Assembly: GCA_023807065.1 (NCBI GenBank)
Contig: JAJJLU010003591.1
Coordinates: forward strand, 1-48,515
Length of the DNA stretch: 48,515 nucleotides
Direction: 5' to 3'
Source of the DNA: Isotricha intestinalis
Lineage: Eukaryota > Ciliophora > Litostomatea > Vestibuliferida > Isotrichidae
Below the pieces are notes generated by a model. That model saw nothing but the letters and a program-made list of their open reading frames with translations. It searched no databases and was not told where the DNA came from. A program made the translations under genes and the position numbers. Positions 19,464-28,661 of this stretch are shown here, piece after piece (the stretch's first letter is position 1; every line of letters starts with the position of its first letter).

Positions 19464-20645
19464 TTATTTTTTTTTCGGATTTTTATGTTCTTCAAAACGG
19501 CCATATACATATCCATGTAATTTTTCATTTGCACTTTTAATTTCTGAATATTCTCCATACATTAAAGTATTTTGTTTTTCTAATTTTTTATTTTGTTTAT
19601 TAGTAAATTTTAGATCATCTTTGGTTTTTTTTAATTCATTATTAACATTTTCAAGAGCTTGTTTTAAATTATCGTTCATTTTAATTAATTCTCCTTGATC
19701 TTTTTCACTAGTTGAATTAACTTCTTTTAACTTATCAATAATAGAATTTAATTCTTTTTTTTCTTTATTTGAAATTTCTTCAAATTCTTTAAAATTATTT
19801 TCTCTATCTTTAATAACTTTTAAATATTTTTCTTTACTGTTTGTATAATTATCATTTAATTTTGAAATTGCCATTTCATAATTTTGTATAATTTTTTCTT
19901 TTTCTAATTTATAATTATTATTTATTTCATTTATTTTATTTTTATAAAAAATTTCAATTGAATTTTTTTCTTTGTTTAAACTATCTAATTCAATATTTAA
20001 ATTATTTAATTCATTTATATATTTTTCATTATTTGCTTTTATTACAATTTCATATTCTTTTATTTTTTCATTTAAATCTAAATTTATTTTTTTTTGTTTA
20101 TTAATTTCATCAATTAAATATTGAATTTGAAGATCTTTATCATTAACAATAGTATCAATTTGATTTTTAAAATTTAAATTCATTTGATTAACATCATTTT
20201 TATTTTTAACATTAACTTCATCTAAATGTTTATGAAGATATTCAATTCTTTCTTCAAGAGCTTTTTTAGTAATATTTAATTCTTGATTTAATTCCATTAT
20301 TTTTTTCTTTAATTCGTTTTTTTCATTTTCATGTAATTCATTTAAATCATTTATATTGTTTTTATTCATATAATCTGAATAATTAGAATTATTCATATTA
20401 TTAATTGAATTATTCATTGAATTTTCATTTGAATAAATTTGATTGTTATTTAATTCAATTGTTGAAATTGAATTAAAATTTAAATTAGTATTTAAATTTT
20501 GATTTGAATTTAAACATATTCTATGATGATTATTTTTAGAAGGAATTGAATGAATAAAATTATCACAATCTTTACAAAAATAATTCATACAATTATCACA
20601 TTTAAAATTAGAAACTTTGTTTTTACATCTTGCACAAACATCCAT
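19464..20645 (-). CDS. B-box zinc finger coiled-coil protein
   Basis: 393 aa. Residues 4-44 form a B-box-type zinc finger: CARC, then CDNC, CKDCD, and HSIPSKNNHHRIC, giving the C-x2-C ... C-x2-C ... C-x2-C/D ... H-x-H ligand pattern. An Asn/Ser-rich linker follows to about residue 95. Residues 100-365 are one long heptad-rich coiled coil (ELNQELNITKKALEER, then many Glu/Lys/Asn/Leu heptads). The C-terminus is short and basic (HKNPKKK). There is no RING before the B-box, so it is not a complete TRIM ligase; such proteins are usually scaffolds, often on microtubules or cilia in protists, which is inference here. It shares a 118-bp divergent spacer with the next gene. Confidence 0.85.
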   Translation of the reverse strand: MDVCARCKNKVSNFKCDNCMNYFCKDCDNFIHSIPSKNNHHRICLNSNQNLNTNLNFNSISTIELNNNQIYSNENSMNNSINNMNNSNYSDYMNKNNINDLNELHENEKNELKKKIMELNQELNITKKALEERIEYLHKHLDEVNVKNKNDVNQMNLNFKNQIDTIVNDKDLQIQYLIDEINKQKKINLDLNEKIKEYEIVIKANNEKYINELNNLNIELDSLNKEKNSIEIFYKNKINEINNNYKLEKEKIIQNYEMAISKLNDNYTNSKEKYLKVIKDRENNFKEFEEISNKEKKELNSIIDKLKEVNSTSEKDQGELIKMNDNLKQALENVNNELKKTKDDLKFTNKQNKKLEKQNTLMYGEYSEIKSANEKLHGYVYGRFEEHKNPKKK

Positions 20646-20763
20646 TTTGACTATAAATTCAAAAAAAAAATAAAATTAATTCAAACAAAAAAAAATATAA
20701 ATAAAATAATAATAATAAGATAATTTTATTTTTATTGAATATATTATAAAATTCAATTTTTAA
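20646..20763. promoter_or_regulatory. Short bidirectional promoter region
   Basis: Only 118 bp separates the start codons of the B-box gene (minus) and the SRPBCC-like gene (plus). Both promoters must be compressed into this A/T-only stretch. No motif can be singled out. Confidence 0.45.
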
Positions 20764-21678
20764 ATGACCAGAAATACTCAAGCCTTAGTATTACCAATAA
20801 ATGCAAAAAGAGAATTAATAATAAAATCAATTAAAAATTTAAGTTATTTTACGTATTTTATGAGAAACATAACAAAATCATATGTTAAATATCCTTTTTT
20901 TTTAAAAGGAAATCCAAATGAAGATGAAGGAGCAAGTTTTATACAAATATATGATGAATATATTAAAGTTTATAGTAAAATAAAAAGTATGATTGAAACT
21001 GATTATTTTATTAGAATTGTTTATCAAGCTTATAAAACTATTCCAACTTCTTTTGAATTTGAATATATGATTACTATTTTTTTTAGAGGAATTGATAATT
21101 GTTTACTTATTTCAAATTTTAGATATTCTAAAAAAATATCTTTACCTAGACCTTCTCTTTTTGATGAAAGACAAAAAAGAATGAAAATTTTTTTAAATAT
21201 TCAAAAACAATTATTTGAAGGTGAATTAGATAAATTTAATATTGAAGAAATTTCTATAAATGCTCCTTTTAAATTAGTTTTTGATATTTTTATTAATTTT
21301 AAAGTAGTTCATAAATATATTAAATTTTTTGGAGATATAATTGAATATAATGGAAATGTTATTAATGAAAAAACGATAATTAAAATTACTCAAAATAATA
21401 ATTTATCATCGAACATTATAATTGAAAATATTCAAAAAAAAGAAAAAGAATGCTTTATTAAATGCATAAAAGAATATGATAAAAGTGAAAAGAAAGATAA
21501 TGAAAAAATTATTTTTCTAATTTATGGTGAAGAACAAAAAACTATGTTTTATATGATGAATTTTTATAATTATATTTTACCCGAAGATAATGTAAAAAAA
21601 TTATCTATTCAAAAAAAAAATATGCTATGTAAATTAAAAAAAATAATTGAAAATTATTTTGAAAGCCAAAAAAATTGA
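20764..21678 (+). CDS. START/SRPBCC-like lipid-binding-fold protein (tentative)
   Basis: 304 aa ending in TGA, which shows TGA is a genuine stop in this genome. Two halves look alike in outline. The first (about 20-150) has GASFIQIYDEYIKVYSKI and ETDYFIRIVYQAYKTIP. The second (about 160-300) opens with SINAPFKLVFDIFINF and KFFGDIIEYNGNVINEKTIIKI, a pattern typical of the SRPBCC superfamily (helix-grip fold: ligand-cavity entrance, then strands). No signal peptide or membrane helix. A cytosolic hydrophobic-ligand or scaffold role would follow if the fold is right. The fold call rests on pattern only, since no residue set is diagnostic. Confidence 0.6.
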   Translation: MTRNTQALVLPINAKRELIIKSIKNLSYFTYFMRNITKSYVKYPFFLKGNPNEDEGASFIQIYDEYIKVYSKIKSMIETDYFIRIVYQAYKTIPTSFEFEYMITIFFRGIDNCLLISNFRYSKKISLPRPSLFDERQKRMKIFLNIQKQLFEGELDKFNIEEISINAPFKLVFDIFINFKVVHKYIKFFGDIIEYNGNVINEKTIIKITQNNNLSSNIIIENIQKKEKECFIKCIKEYDKSEKKDNEKIIFLIYGEEQKTMFYMMNFYNYILPEDNVKKLSIQKKNMLCKLKKIIENYFESQKN

Positions 21679-21914
21679 ATTTATAAATATATGAATTCTG
21701 TAAAAAATATATTTATTTTCTGTGTTTATCTTTATTAGTGATATTAAAAGTAAATTTTGTGATTAATAATAACAAAATAGATATTGTAAATTCCTTAATT
21801 TTATTATTCTCAATTGTTTTTTCTATTGTAAAAAAAAATATGTTAAAAATTAAAAATATTTAAATTAATAAATATTTGCAAAATAAAATTTATTAAATAC
21901 TAAATTTTTAAAAA

Positions 21915-24900
21915 TTAAATTGTTAATTTATCTAAAAGTTCATCTAAAAGTTCAATATATTTTTTATGAATTGTAGGATCTTCATTTCCTATACCTCTAG
22001 AACTATAATCATTTTGAGTTTCATTTTTTTGTTCTTCAATTTTTTTTTCTTCATTTAAATTATCTTTTGAATTTTTATGTTTTAATAAAATAACAAAAGA
22101 AACAATGTTTTTACCTTTAGATTTAATAGTTTTTTTTAAATTTGAATCACTACTAACATAAGTATTTAAAAATTGAATAATACTTTTTAAAAATAAATTC
22201 CTTTTTTTGCCTCTTTCAATATTAGTAATCATTTCATCATCTTCTCCTTTTTTAGTTTTTTTATATTCAAAATTAACAATTTGAATATAATCAATACATC
22301 TTTCATTAATTATTTTAATTAAATGAAAAGTATTTTCAATATATCTTCTCATTTCAGAATCTTTTAAAACTAATAATTCTAAAAAATTATATATTTTAGT
22401 AACAATTGGTAAATAATAACTCATATTATCATCAATTTGACCAAAAACATTTTGGAAATTTCCAATATAAGGAATAAAATATTTTATTATTTTCCTATTT
22501 TTTTGATTAAATAAAGTTGATTTAATTTGATTATTTTTTATTATTTCTGAAAATAAATCCATTATCAAATAAATTAATTTAGGATGATAATAACAACCAT
22601 CAATTCCAGTTCCTTTAATAATATTAACTAATTTAATTAAAAAACCTGGTTTTTCTTCAATAATATTTCTTAAGTCACTTTTAAAACTTGTCATTTTTCT
22701 AAATAATTGAATTGAATAATATATTAATTCTTGATATGAGGTTGAAAAATAAGAATATAAATATTGACAAAATTCAATTGAAAAAAGTAATTCTTTATTT
22801 TCTGGAGATACTGTTATTAATATTATTAATATTTTACATGATAATATTATTGTTTCTGGATTTTGAGAATAATCACAATATAAATTCATTAATGTAGGTA
22901 ATAATATTTTTGAATTTAATTTTAATGATTTTATTTCATCATTAAATCTTTCTTCATTTTCTTGATAATCATTTATTCCTTTTATTTTACTTATATATTT
23001 GTAAATTGAATTTAAAATATGATATGAGAATTTCTTTTTAAGTATATAATCTAAAAATTTATAAAAATTTGAATCATTATCTATATTTTGATAATGTTTT
23101 AATTGACCTGATTCAATTAATTTTCCTACAATATCTTCATTAAATGATATTTGACTTATATTATTTTTTTTATTTATAATTGAATTTATTGTTTCATTTA
23201 TTGATATTTCATTATTGTCAAAAACAACAAAGAAATTAATTACAAAATTTACTATTGGTTTAAATATTTTATATAAATCTTCAATTAAAAGACATTTATC
23301 AAAATTTTCCAAAAAATTTTTTGTATGAGAACTAATTAATAAAGTATCTCCAATATATTTAGCTATTTTATTTCTATAAAATAATTCTGCTTGTGGATCT
23401 AATATATTAAATATTTTTTTAAATTCTTTAAAACTTTTTTCAATTATTTTATCAAAATCAACATATTTAATACTATGAACATATTCATTAACATCAATAT
23501 TTTTTCCATCCATATTATAATAAGCATCTTTAATTTTTAAAAGAAAAGAATTATAATCAAATTCATTATTATTTAAATATGTATTTAAAATAATAGCAAT
23601 TTTAGTTTGGCATTCAAGAAATAATTTATAACATTCATTTGAAATAATATTTTTCTTATTATAATCAATTAAAAAAAATGTAGTATTTTTCCCACTTAAA
23701 TAAGCATTTAATTTAATATTAATAATATATTTAGTAACACCATTTTCTTCTTTTATTTCTTCAGGATGAAGAGTTTCTAAAAATATTTTAGTTGTAACTT
23801 TAGGTAATTCAGATAAAGAAGTATTAGGTTGATTTTCTAAATATTCTTCTTTAATAATAAATATAATATCATTAAAACTTTCAAAAAAAGGAGGAATATA
23901 ACTTCTTCTAATATATAAAAATATTAAATTATATCCTTTTCCATTTATTACATTTGTTTTAACATTATAATAATAACAATCCCAAATAGAAGGATCATCA
24001 TCAATTTTTTTTTCTATTTTCTTAACAGGAAAAATAAAATATTGATAACCATTGCAAATTTCTCTTAAATAATTATTGATATATAATAAAGAAGTTAATT
24101 TTAAATTTTCGTTGTCAGAATTTTGAATGATATATTCAATAGGTTTTTCATCAATAACATAAACAGAAATATATAATGCAGGAAAAGGGTAAATTTCAAA
24201 ATTTTGATAATTAATTTCTCCTCCTTCATAAAAATTAGTATTTGGATCTCTTTCATCTGGTTTAAAAATTTCACTTAAAGCATATTGATAACCATTATTA
24301 TTTCTAATTGAATGATTATAATATATTGGAATTTTTGGATTATATTTTAATTTTTGTTTATCTAATTTATTATTTAATTCATTTCTAATATCTAATTCTT
24401 TTTCTTTACCATATTTTTTTACTGTATATATTTTATATATTGCATTTAAAACTACCAAAAATTGAAAACATTTTTTAAAAGAAAATTGAAATTGTGTTTT
24501 TTTATCTTTTTTAATTCCTTCTTTTAAATTAAATATAATTAAAGTTCTATTATTTTTTGAATGTTTATCAATTTCAATTTCAATATTTTTAATATTATCA
24601 AAAGTAAAAACTCTTTTAATACCTTTATCAACATTTTGTCCAATAAACTTAAGAGAAGAATTACAAATAAAAATAATTTCATCAGATCTCAAAGAAGTTT
24701 TTTTCTTTTTTTTCATAGGATCAATTCCTAATATAGTTAAATAGTTTGGAATTTGAATACTCATTTTAGCTTCATTATTTTCTTCTAAATTTTCATCTAT
24801 TGTGTTTCCTTCTGTTGTATTTCCTTCATAATTATTTCCTTTAGTTGTATTTCCTTCAGTTGTGTAATTATTAGTTGGAGTTTCTCCTTTTAATGTTGTA

Positions 24901-25031
24901 TATTTGTTTTTTGATACTGTCTCTTTATCGAGGTTTTGCCTTATCTTCATACAAGGAATAAAATATTCTATTGATTCTCCTATTATTTTACTCAGAAGTG
25001 ATATTGTGAAATTGGAATTTTTATTAAACAT
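21915..25031 (-). CDS. Large protein with PH-like N-terminus and ARM-like C-terminal helices
   Basis: 1038 aa, family not recognised. Residues about 55-80 hold a short degenerate repeat of the unit NTTEG (see the repeat entry). Residues 100-215 look PH-like: DEIIFICNSSLKFIG, then RVFTFDNIKNIEIEID, LIIFNLKEG and a closing helix CFQFLVVLNAIYKIY. A mixed central region (about 250-440) includes KPDERDPN and PFPALYISVYVID. From about 560 the protein is all-helical with armadillo/HEAT-like repeats (LLPTLMNLYCDYSQNPE; LILITVSPENKELLF). The C-terminus is charged. The PH plus ARM layout suggests a peripheral membrane or trafficking scaffold; RME-8-like proteins came to mind, but there is no J domain or GYF-like repeat, so I do not assign it. 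Confidence 0.75.
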   Translation of the reverse strand: MFNKNSNFTISLLSKIIGESIEYFIPCMKIRQNLDKETVSKNKYTTLKGETPTNNYTTEGNTTKGNNYEGNTTEGNTIDENLEENNEAKMSIQIPNYLTILGIDPMKKKKKTSLRSDEIIFICNSSLKFIGQNVDKGIKRVFTFDNIKNIEIEIDKHSKNNRTLIIFNLKEGIKKDKKTQFQFSFKKCFQFLVVLNAIYKIYTVKKYGKEKELDIRNELNNKLDKQKLKYNPKIPIYYNHSIRNNNGYQYALSEIFKPDERDPNTNFYEGGEINYQNFEIYPFPALYISVYVIDEKPIEYIIQNSDNENLKLTSLLYINNYLREICNGYQYFIFPVKKIEKKIDDDPSIWDCYYYNVKTNVINGKGYNLIFLYIRRSYIPPFFESFNDIIFIIKEEYLENQPNTSLSELPKVTTKIFLETLHPEEIKEENGVTKYIINIKLNAYLSGKNTTFFLIDYNKKNIISNECYKLFLECQTKIAIILNTYLNNNEFDYNSFLLKIKDAYYNMDGKNIDVNEYVHSIKYVDFDKIIEKSFKEFKKIFNILDPQAELFYRNKIAKYIGDTLLISSHTKNFLENFDKCLLIEDLYKIFKPIVNFVINFFVVFDNNEISINETINSIINKKNNISQISFNEDIVGKLIESGQLKHYQNIDNDSNFYKFLDYILKKKFSYHILNSIYKYISKIKGINDYQENEERFNDEIKSLKLNSKILLPTLMNLYCDYSQNPETIILSCKILIILITVSPENKELLFSIEFCQYLYSYFSTSYQELIYYSIQLFRKMTSFKSDLRNIIEEKPGFLIKLVNIIKGTGIDGCYYHPKLIYLIMDLFSEIIKNNQIKSTLFNQKNRKIIKYFIPYIGNFQNVFGQIDDNMSYYLPIVTKIYNFLELLVLKDSEMRRYIENTFHLIKIINERCIDYIQIVNFEYKKTKKGEDDEMITNIERGKKRNLFLKSIIQFLNTYVSSDSNLKKTIKSKGKNIVSFVILLKHKNSKDNLNEEKKIEEQKNETQNDYSSRGIGNEDPTIHKKYIELLDELLDKLTI
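24801..24870 (-). repeat. Degenerate in-frame tandem repeat (NTTEG/NTTKG)
   Basis: On the coding (minus) strand several copies of an approximately 15-nt unit encode NTTEGNTTKG, then YEGNTTEGNT, near the N-terminus of the 1038-aa protein. Copy number in such units commonly varies; the repeat lies in a predicted unstructured linker before the PH-like region. Confidence 0.7.
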
Positions 25032-25255
25032 TTTTTTATAAAATGTTTTTTTATATTTTTTTAAATTTTATTTTATATATTAATTATTGAGCAAATTTCA
25101 ACGAATTTTACTCATTATTAGTTTTTCTTTTTTATTTTCTTGATTTACAATATTTAAATCACAATATTTGTTGTTTATATTTTTTTATTTTTTTCAAAAT
25201 TTTTAAAATTATTTTATTCCAAGATTTTGTTTTGAAAGATAAATATTTAGTTACT

Positions 25256-26066
25256 TTAATTTATTTTAATATTTACTTCTTTAGTATTATAAGGATTATT
25301 TGGATTAAAATTGTTTTCATTAAAATCATTACTTATTTTATTTTCATTCTTTTGATTATTTTCATTAATATTTTTTTTATCAGTTTGATTATTTTCTATT
25401 ATATTAGAAGGATTTATTTCTGTTTTATACATATTATTGATTTTCAAAAAAATACATAATTCTATGATTATATTTATACAAGAAATTATCATTCCTATTA
25501 TATCAACTGTTATACCATAATTCATATATTTTTTAAAAATATTTTTTTAATTAAAAAATCCAATTTCATTATCTGTCTTTTTTATTACTAATCTCATTAT
25601 TAAAAGAATAAAACACAATAAAAATAATATTATACACAATAAAATGTTTATTATATTTGAAATATTTTTTGTCTCTTGAATAACCTGAAATTTAAAAAAT
25701 AAATAAAAAGCAATTCCAGTTGAAATAAATATTAATCCTGATCTTGTTGATAAAATTATTACTTCAGTTTTTTTTCATATTTTTAAAAATTTCATATTTG
25801 AAATTGTTTTAGAAGGAAGTTTTATTCTATCATTATTACTATCAAGATAATAATTTTTAGAATTTACATCTATAAAATTAGAATAATTATTATTTAAGAT
25901 AATCTTATTATAATCATCTAGTGGATTTATATCTGTCTGTTTTACTTGTTAAATATATCAGAGTAATTATTGATAATAATAAATAAAAGAAAGATAAAAG
26001 TAAAAAGGATAAATTAAAACAAAATAATTTTTTTCTTTTAATAAAAGACTGAAAGAATGAAAACAT
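25256..26066 (-). pseudogene. Disrupted gene for a four-TM membrane protein
   Basis: From an ATG at 26066 (MFSFFQSFIKRKKLF) one protein of about 269 codons can be followed to a TAA at 25256, with three lesions. A tandem TCTG TCTG (25932-25939) adds 4 bp and shifts the frame within ...KTD/INPL; TGA lies at 25775-25777 and TAA at 25547-25549, both in the otherwise open frame. The interval of 811 nt minus 4 is a multiple of three, as expected for a single 4-bp insertion. Four hydrophobic helices are visible (FLLLSFFYLLLSIITLIYL; IFISTGIAFYLFF; INILLCIILFLLCFILLI; IIGMIISCINIIIELCIF) with an Asn-rich soluble tail. The family is not recognised. The lesions are few, so silencing may be recent, or sequencing errors could explain part. 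Confidence 0.65.
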
Positions 26067-26266
26067 TTATTTTTTTTGCTTAATTTTATTGTTATATTTT
26101 ATATTTTTTATATTAAAAGTATATAAATAAATAAATAAAAAATTTATAAACATCAATTATTAATATACCTTCATATTTATTCCATCATTTTCAATTTAAA
26201 CCTTTCAGTCTAAAAATTTATAAATTTACTAAATAAAAAAAACCAAAATAAAAATAAAAAAAACTA

Positions 26267-27984
26267 TTATTCCAATCCAAAATAATTACTATCATGATTA
26301 AGAATAATATCCATTGCTTTATTCATTTCTTCTTTCGTTTTATATTGAGGAAGTAAAATTCTATTAAAACAAGTTCTAGCTTCAATAACTTTAAATTCAT
26401 TATTAATTTTCTTATTAACAGGATCATAATCAATTAAAGGTTCAATAGTAAATTTTTGTACTTTATTTCCAATTCCTTTTAAAGAACCAAAACCATTAAT
26501 AGGAACATTACATAATCCAGTACAAAATTCAAAAAATTTCTTTAAATCTTCTTGTTTCATTTCAGAAAGATAATCCCAAAATATTTTTATTGTTTCATTA
26601 TTTTCATTATATATTCCTTTATAAATTGTATTTTTTTTCCAATCTTCTAAATCTATTATTTTAATACCTACTATTTCAAAATCTAATTCTCTTGAAGTAT
26701 AAAATTTTCCTATTATATCATCTTTAATAATACTATAAAATCCTTCTTTTATTTTTTCTATTGCTTCTTTATATTTATAATATGTTTCATAATATATTAT
26801 TTTTTCTATAAATGTATTTTTATTTTCATCATTTAAATATATATTTTTTCCTTCAGGAATTAATTCAACTTCATAAATATTTCCTTTTCCATCTGTTAAA
26901 TTATAAGTAAAATTCATTTCTTTTAAAGTTTCGTTTTCACTTATGTTACTTTCCAAAATTTTTTTTAAAGATTTATAAATACTTAAATCATAAAATTTCA
27001 TTTCTTCTAGCAGGACTTGTTTATTTAACAAATATTTAATAATAGTTAAATTTAAATGTTCATTCATATGAACAGAATCAATAATAGCTTTAACAATTAA
27101 TTTCCCAAAAAAAAGAAAGTAATCTAATTGATGAATATTATATTTTAAATTAATAATGAAAGTACCATTAAAAGAAGAATTATAAGGATTTTCAATAAAT
27201 AAATTATTTTTTTCATTAAAAAACTGTTTAAATAAGGAAGAATACCATTCTCTATAAACACCACCTTCGTCATGTGCAATTTCATTAACAAAATGAATTT
27301 GAAGAGTTTTTAATAAATTTAAATCTTTAATAGTCATAAATTGATTATATGATTCTTCTAAAATATTATTTCTATCAACAATAATCAAAGGATTTTCTTT
27401 ATTTAAATCAGGAATAATCGAAGTAATATATAAATGTAACCATATTCTTTTCTTATATATACAATCACAATTTTTTGCTTCTTCAGGACTCATTTTTGAA
27501 ACTTCATTTAATAATTCTTTTGTTAATTTTATTAAACCCATATTTTTCCAATTATAAGTTATCATATTTGGATCTCTAATTAATTTCCAATTTATTATAT
27601 ATTCTGGTGTTTCTTCTTTTCTTAATTTTATATATTCTTCTTCATTATATGTATTTCTTATTAAATTTTTTGCTAATTTATTTAATAAATAATTCTTATT
27701 ATTCATCTCATTTTCTTTTGAATTATCATTTATTTTTTTTATTGATTTATTCCCTTCTAATGTTAATTTTCTCATTGAACTTCTATCTTGAATTTTGTTT
27801 TTAAGTAATATTGCACTTATTGATTTTCGACCATAAATTTTGGATGATGGTAAGTTATTGTTTTCTAAAGAATATTTTATCATTTTTGAATCTTTTTTTT
27901 GGTTTGTATTTATTATTTTAATATTTTCTAATAATGATTCATTATGATTTTTTTACTTTTTTTTTCTGTTATACATGCTCCCAT
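26267..27984 (-). CDS. HECT-type E3 ubiquitin ligase with hidden myristoylatable first exon
   Basis: The main exon carries a 538-codon frame from an internal ATG at 27883. A better start is the ATG at 27984: exon 1 (27957-27984, 28 nt) encodes MGACITEKK, a 29-nt intron follows, and exon 2 joins in frame 24 codons before the internal Met, giving 562 aa. The MGAC start fits myristoylation at Gly2 and palmitoylation at Cys4. Counting from the internal Met, the HECT domain fills about 150-538: HDEGGVYREWYSSLFKQFF, then FFGKLIVKAIID, then the catalytic ARTCFNRILLP with Cys505, ending in FGLE. This C-terminus resembles the HUWE1/TOM1/UPL group. It is short for the family and lacks recognisable substrate-binding modules; membrane attachment may replace them. 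Catalytic residues look intact. Confidence 0.93.
27928..27956 (-). other. 29-nt spliceosomal intron in the HECT gene
   Basis: Minus-strand donor GTAAAAAAATC, acceptor CATTATTAG. It contains TAA, and its removal puts an upstream MGAC-encoding ATG in frame with the HECT frame (28 + 44 nt = 24 codons). Size and donor agree with the 28-nt intron at 16250-16277. Confidence 0.7.
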
Positions 27985-28661
27985 TTTTTTTATTTTTATT
28001 TTTTTTATTGTTGGAGGTTTTAATTATATTTTATCTTTTATCTTTGCTTTTTTTGTTTTTTTTATATGGCTTATTTCTTGTTTAATTTTTTTGACGTAAT
28101 ATATATTTAATTATCAATGTTAATATATTAAGATTTAACTAAGTTTTTAATTAGAAAAAAAATAAAAAAATAATTTTATGTATCTTTAAAAATAAAAATT
28201 AAAAAAATTAAACTTTCTTGCAAAGTATAAGAGTTTTAATTAACAAAAAAAAGAGAAAAGCTTCTTATTTTATTATAAATCATTAATTAAATGATTAAAT
28301 GATATTCTATTGAACATTATATGTAAGATGATATGATTTAAACATTAATTATAGATCATTTTGTGAATGTGTCAAATAATTATATAAAGTAAAGTAGTAA
28401 ATGATAACATAGATTCGTTATATGTTTTAAATCTAAGAACAAATAAAATTCTTAAATATTATTTTATATTAAGGTTTTATATAATGAATTAATTTTTGAT
28501 ATATTTTTTTCATGCTTTTACTTATAATTTAAAATTAATAAGATGTTTTTATAACTATATCTTTATTTACAACTATGAAAACTATAACTTAACAGAAATT
28601 TATGATGTATAACAATAATGTTTAAAAAGTTAATAATAGAAAATATCAAAAATAAATTGGT
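27985..28661. other. Intergenic, nothing recognised
   Basis: About 680 bp of A/T-rich spacer upstream of the HECT gene and beyond the 3' end of the DUF789-like relic. It should contain the HECT promoter. No other signal seen. Confidence 0.5.

Noticed and set aside
25256..25525. Independent 89-aa membrane protein
   Set aside because: It is in frame with, and one TAA downstream of, the longer disrupted four-TM gene.
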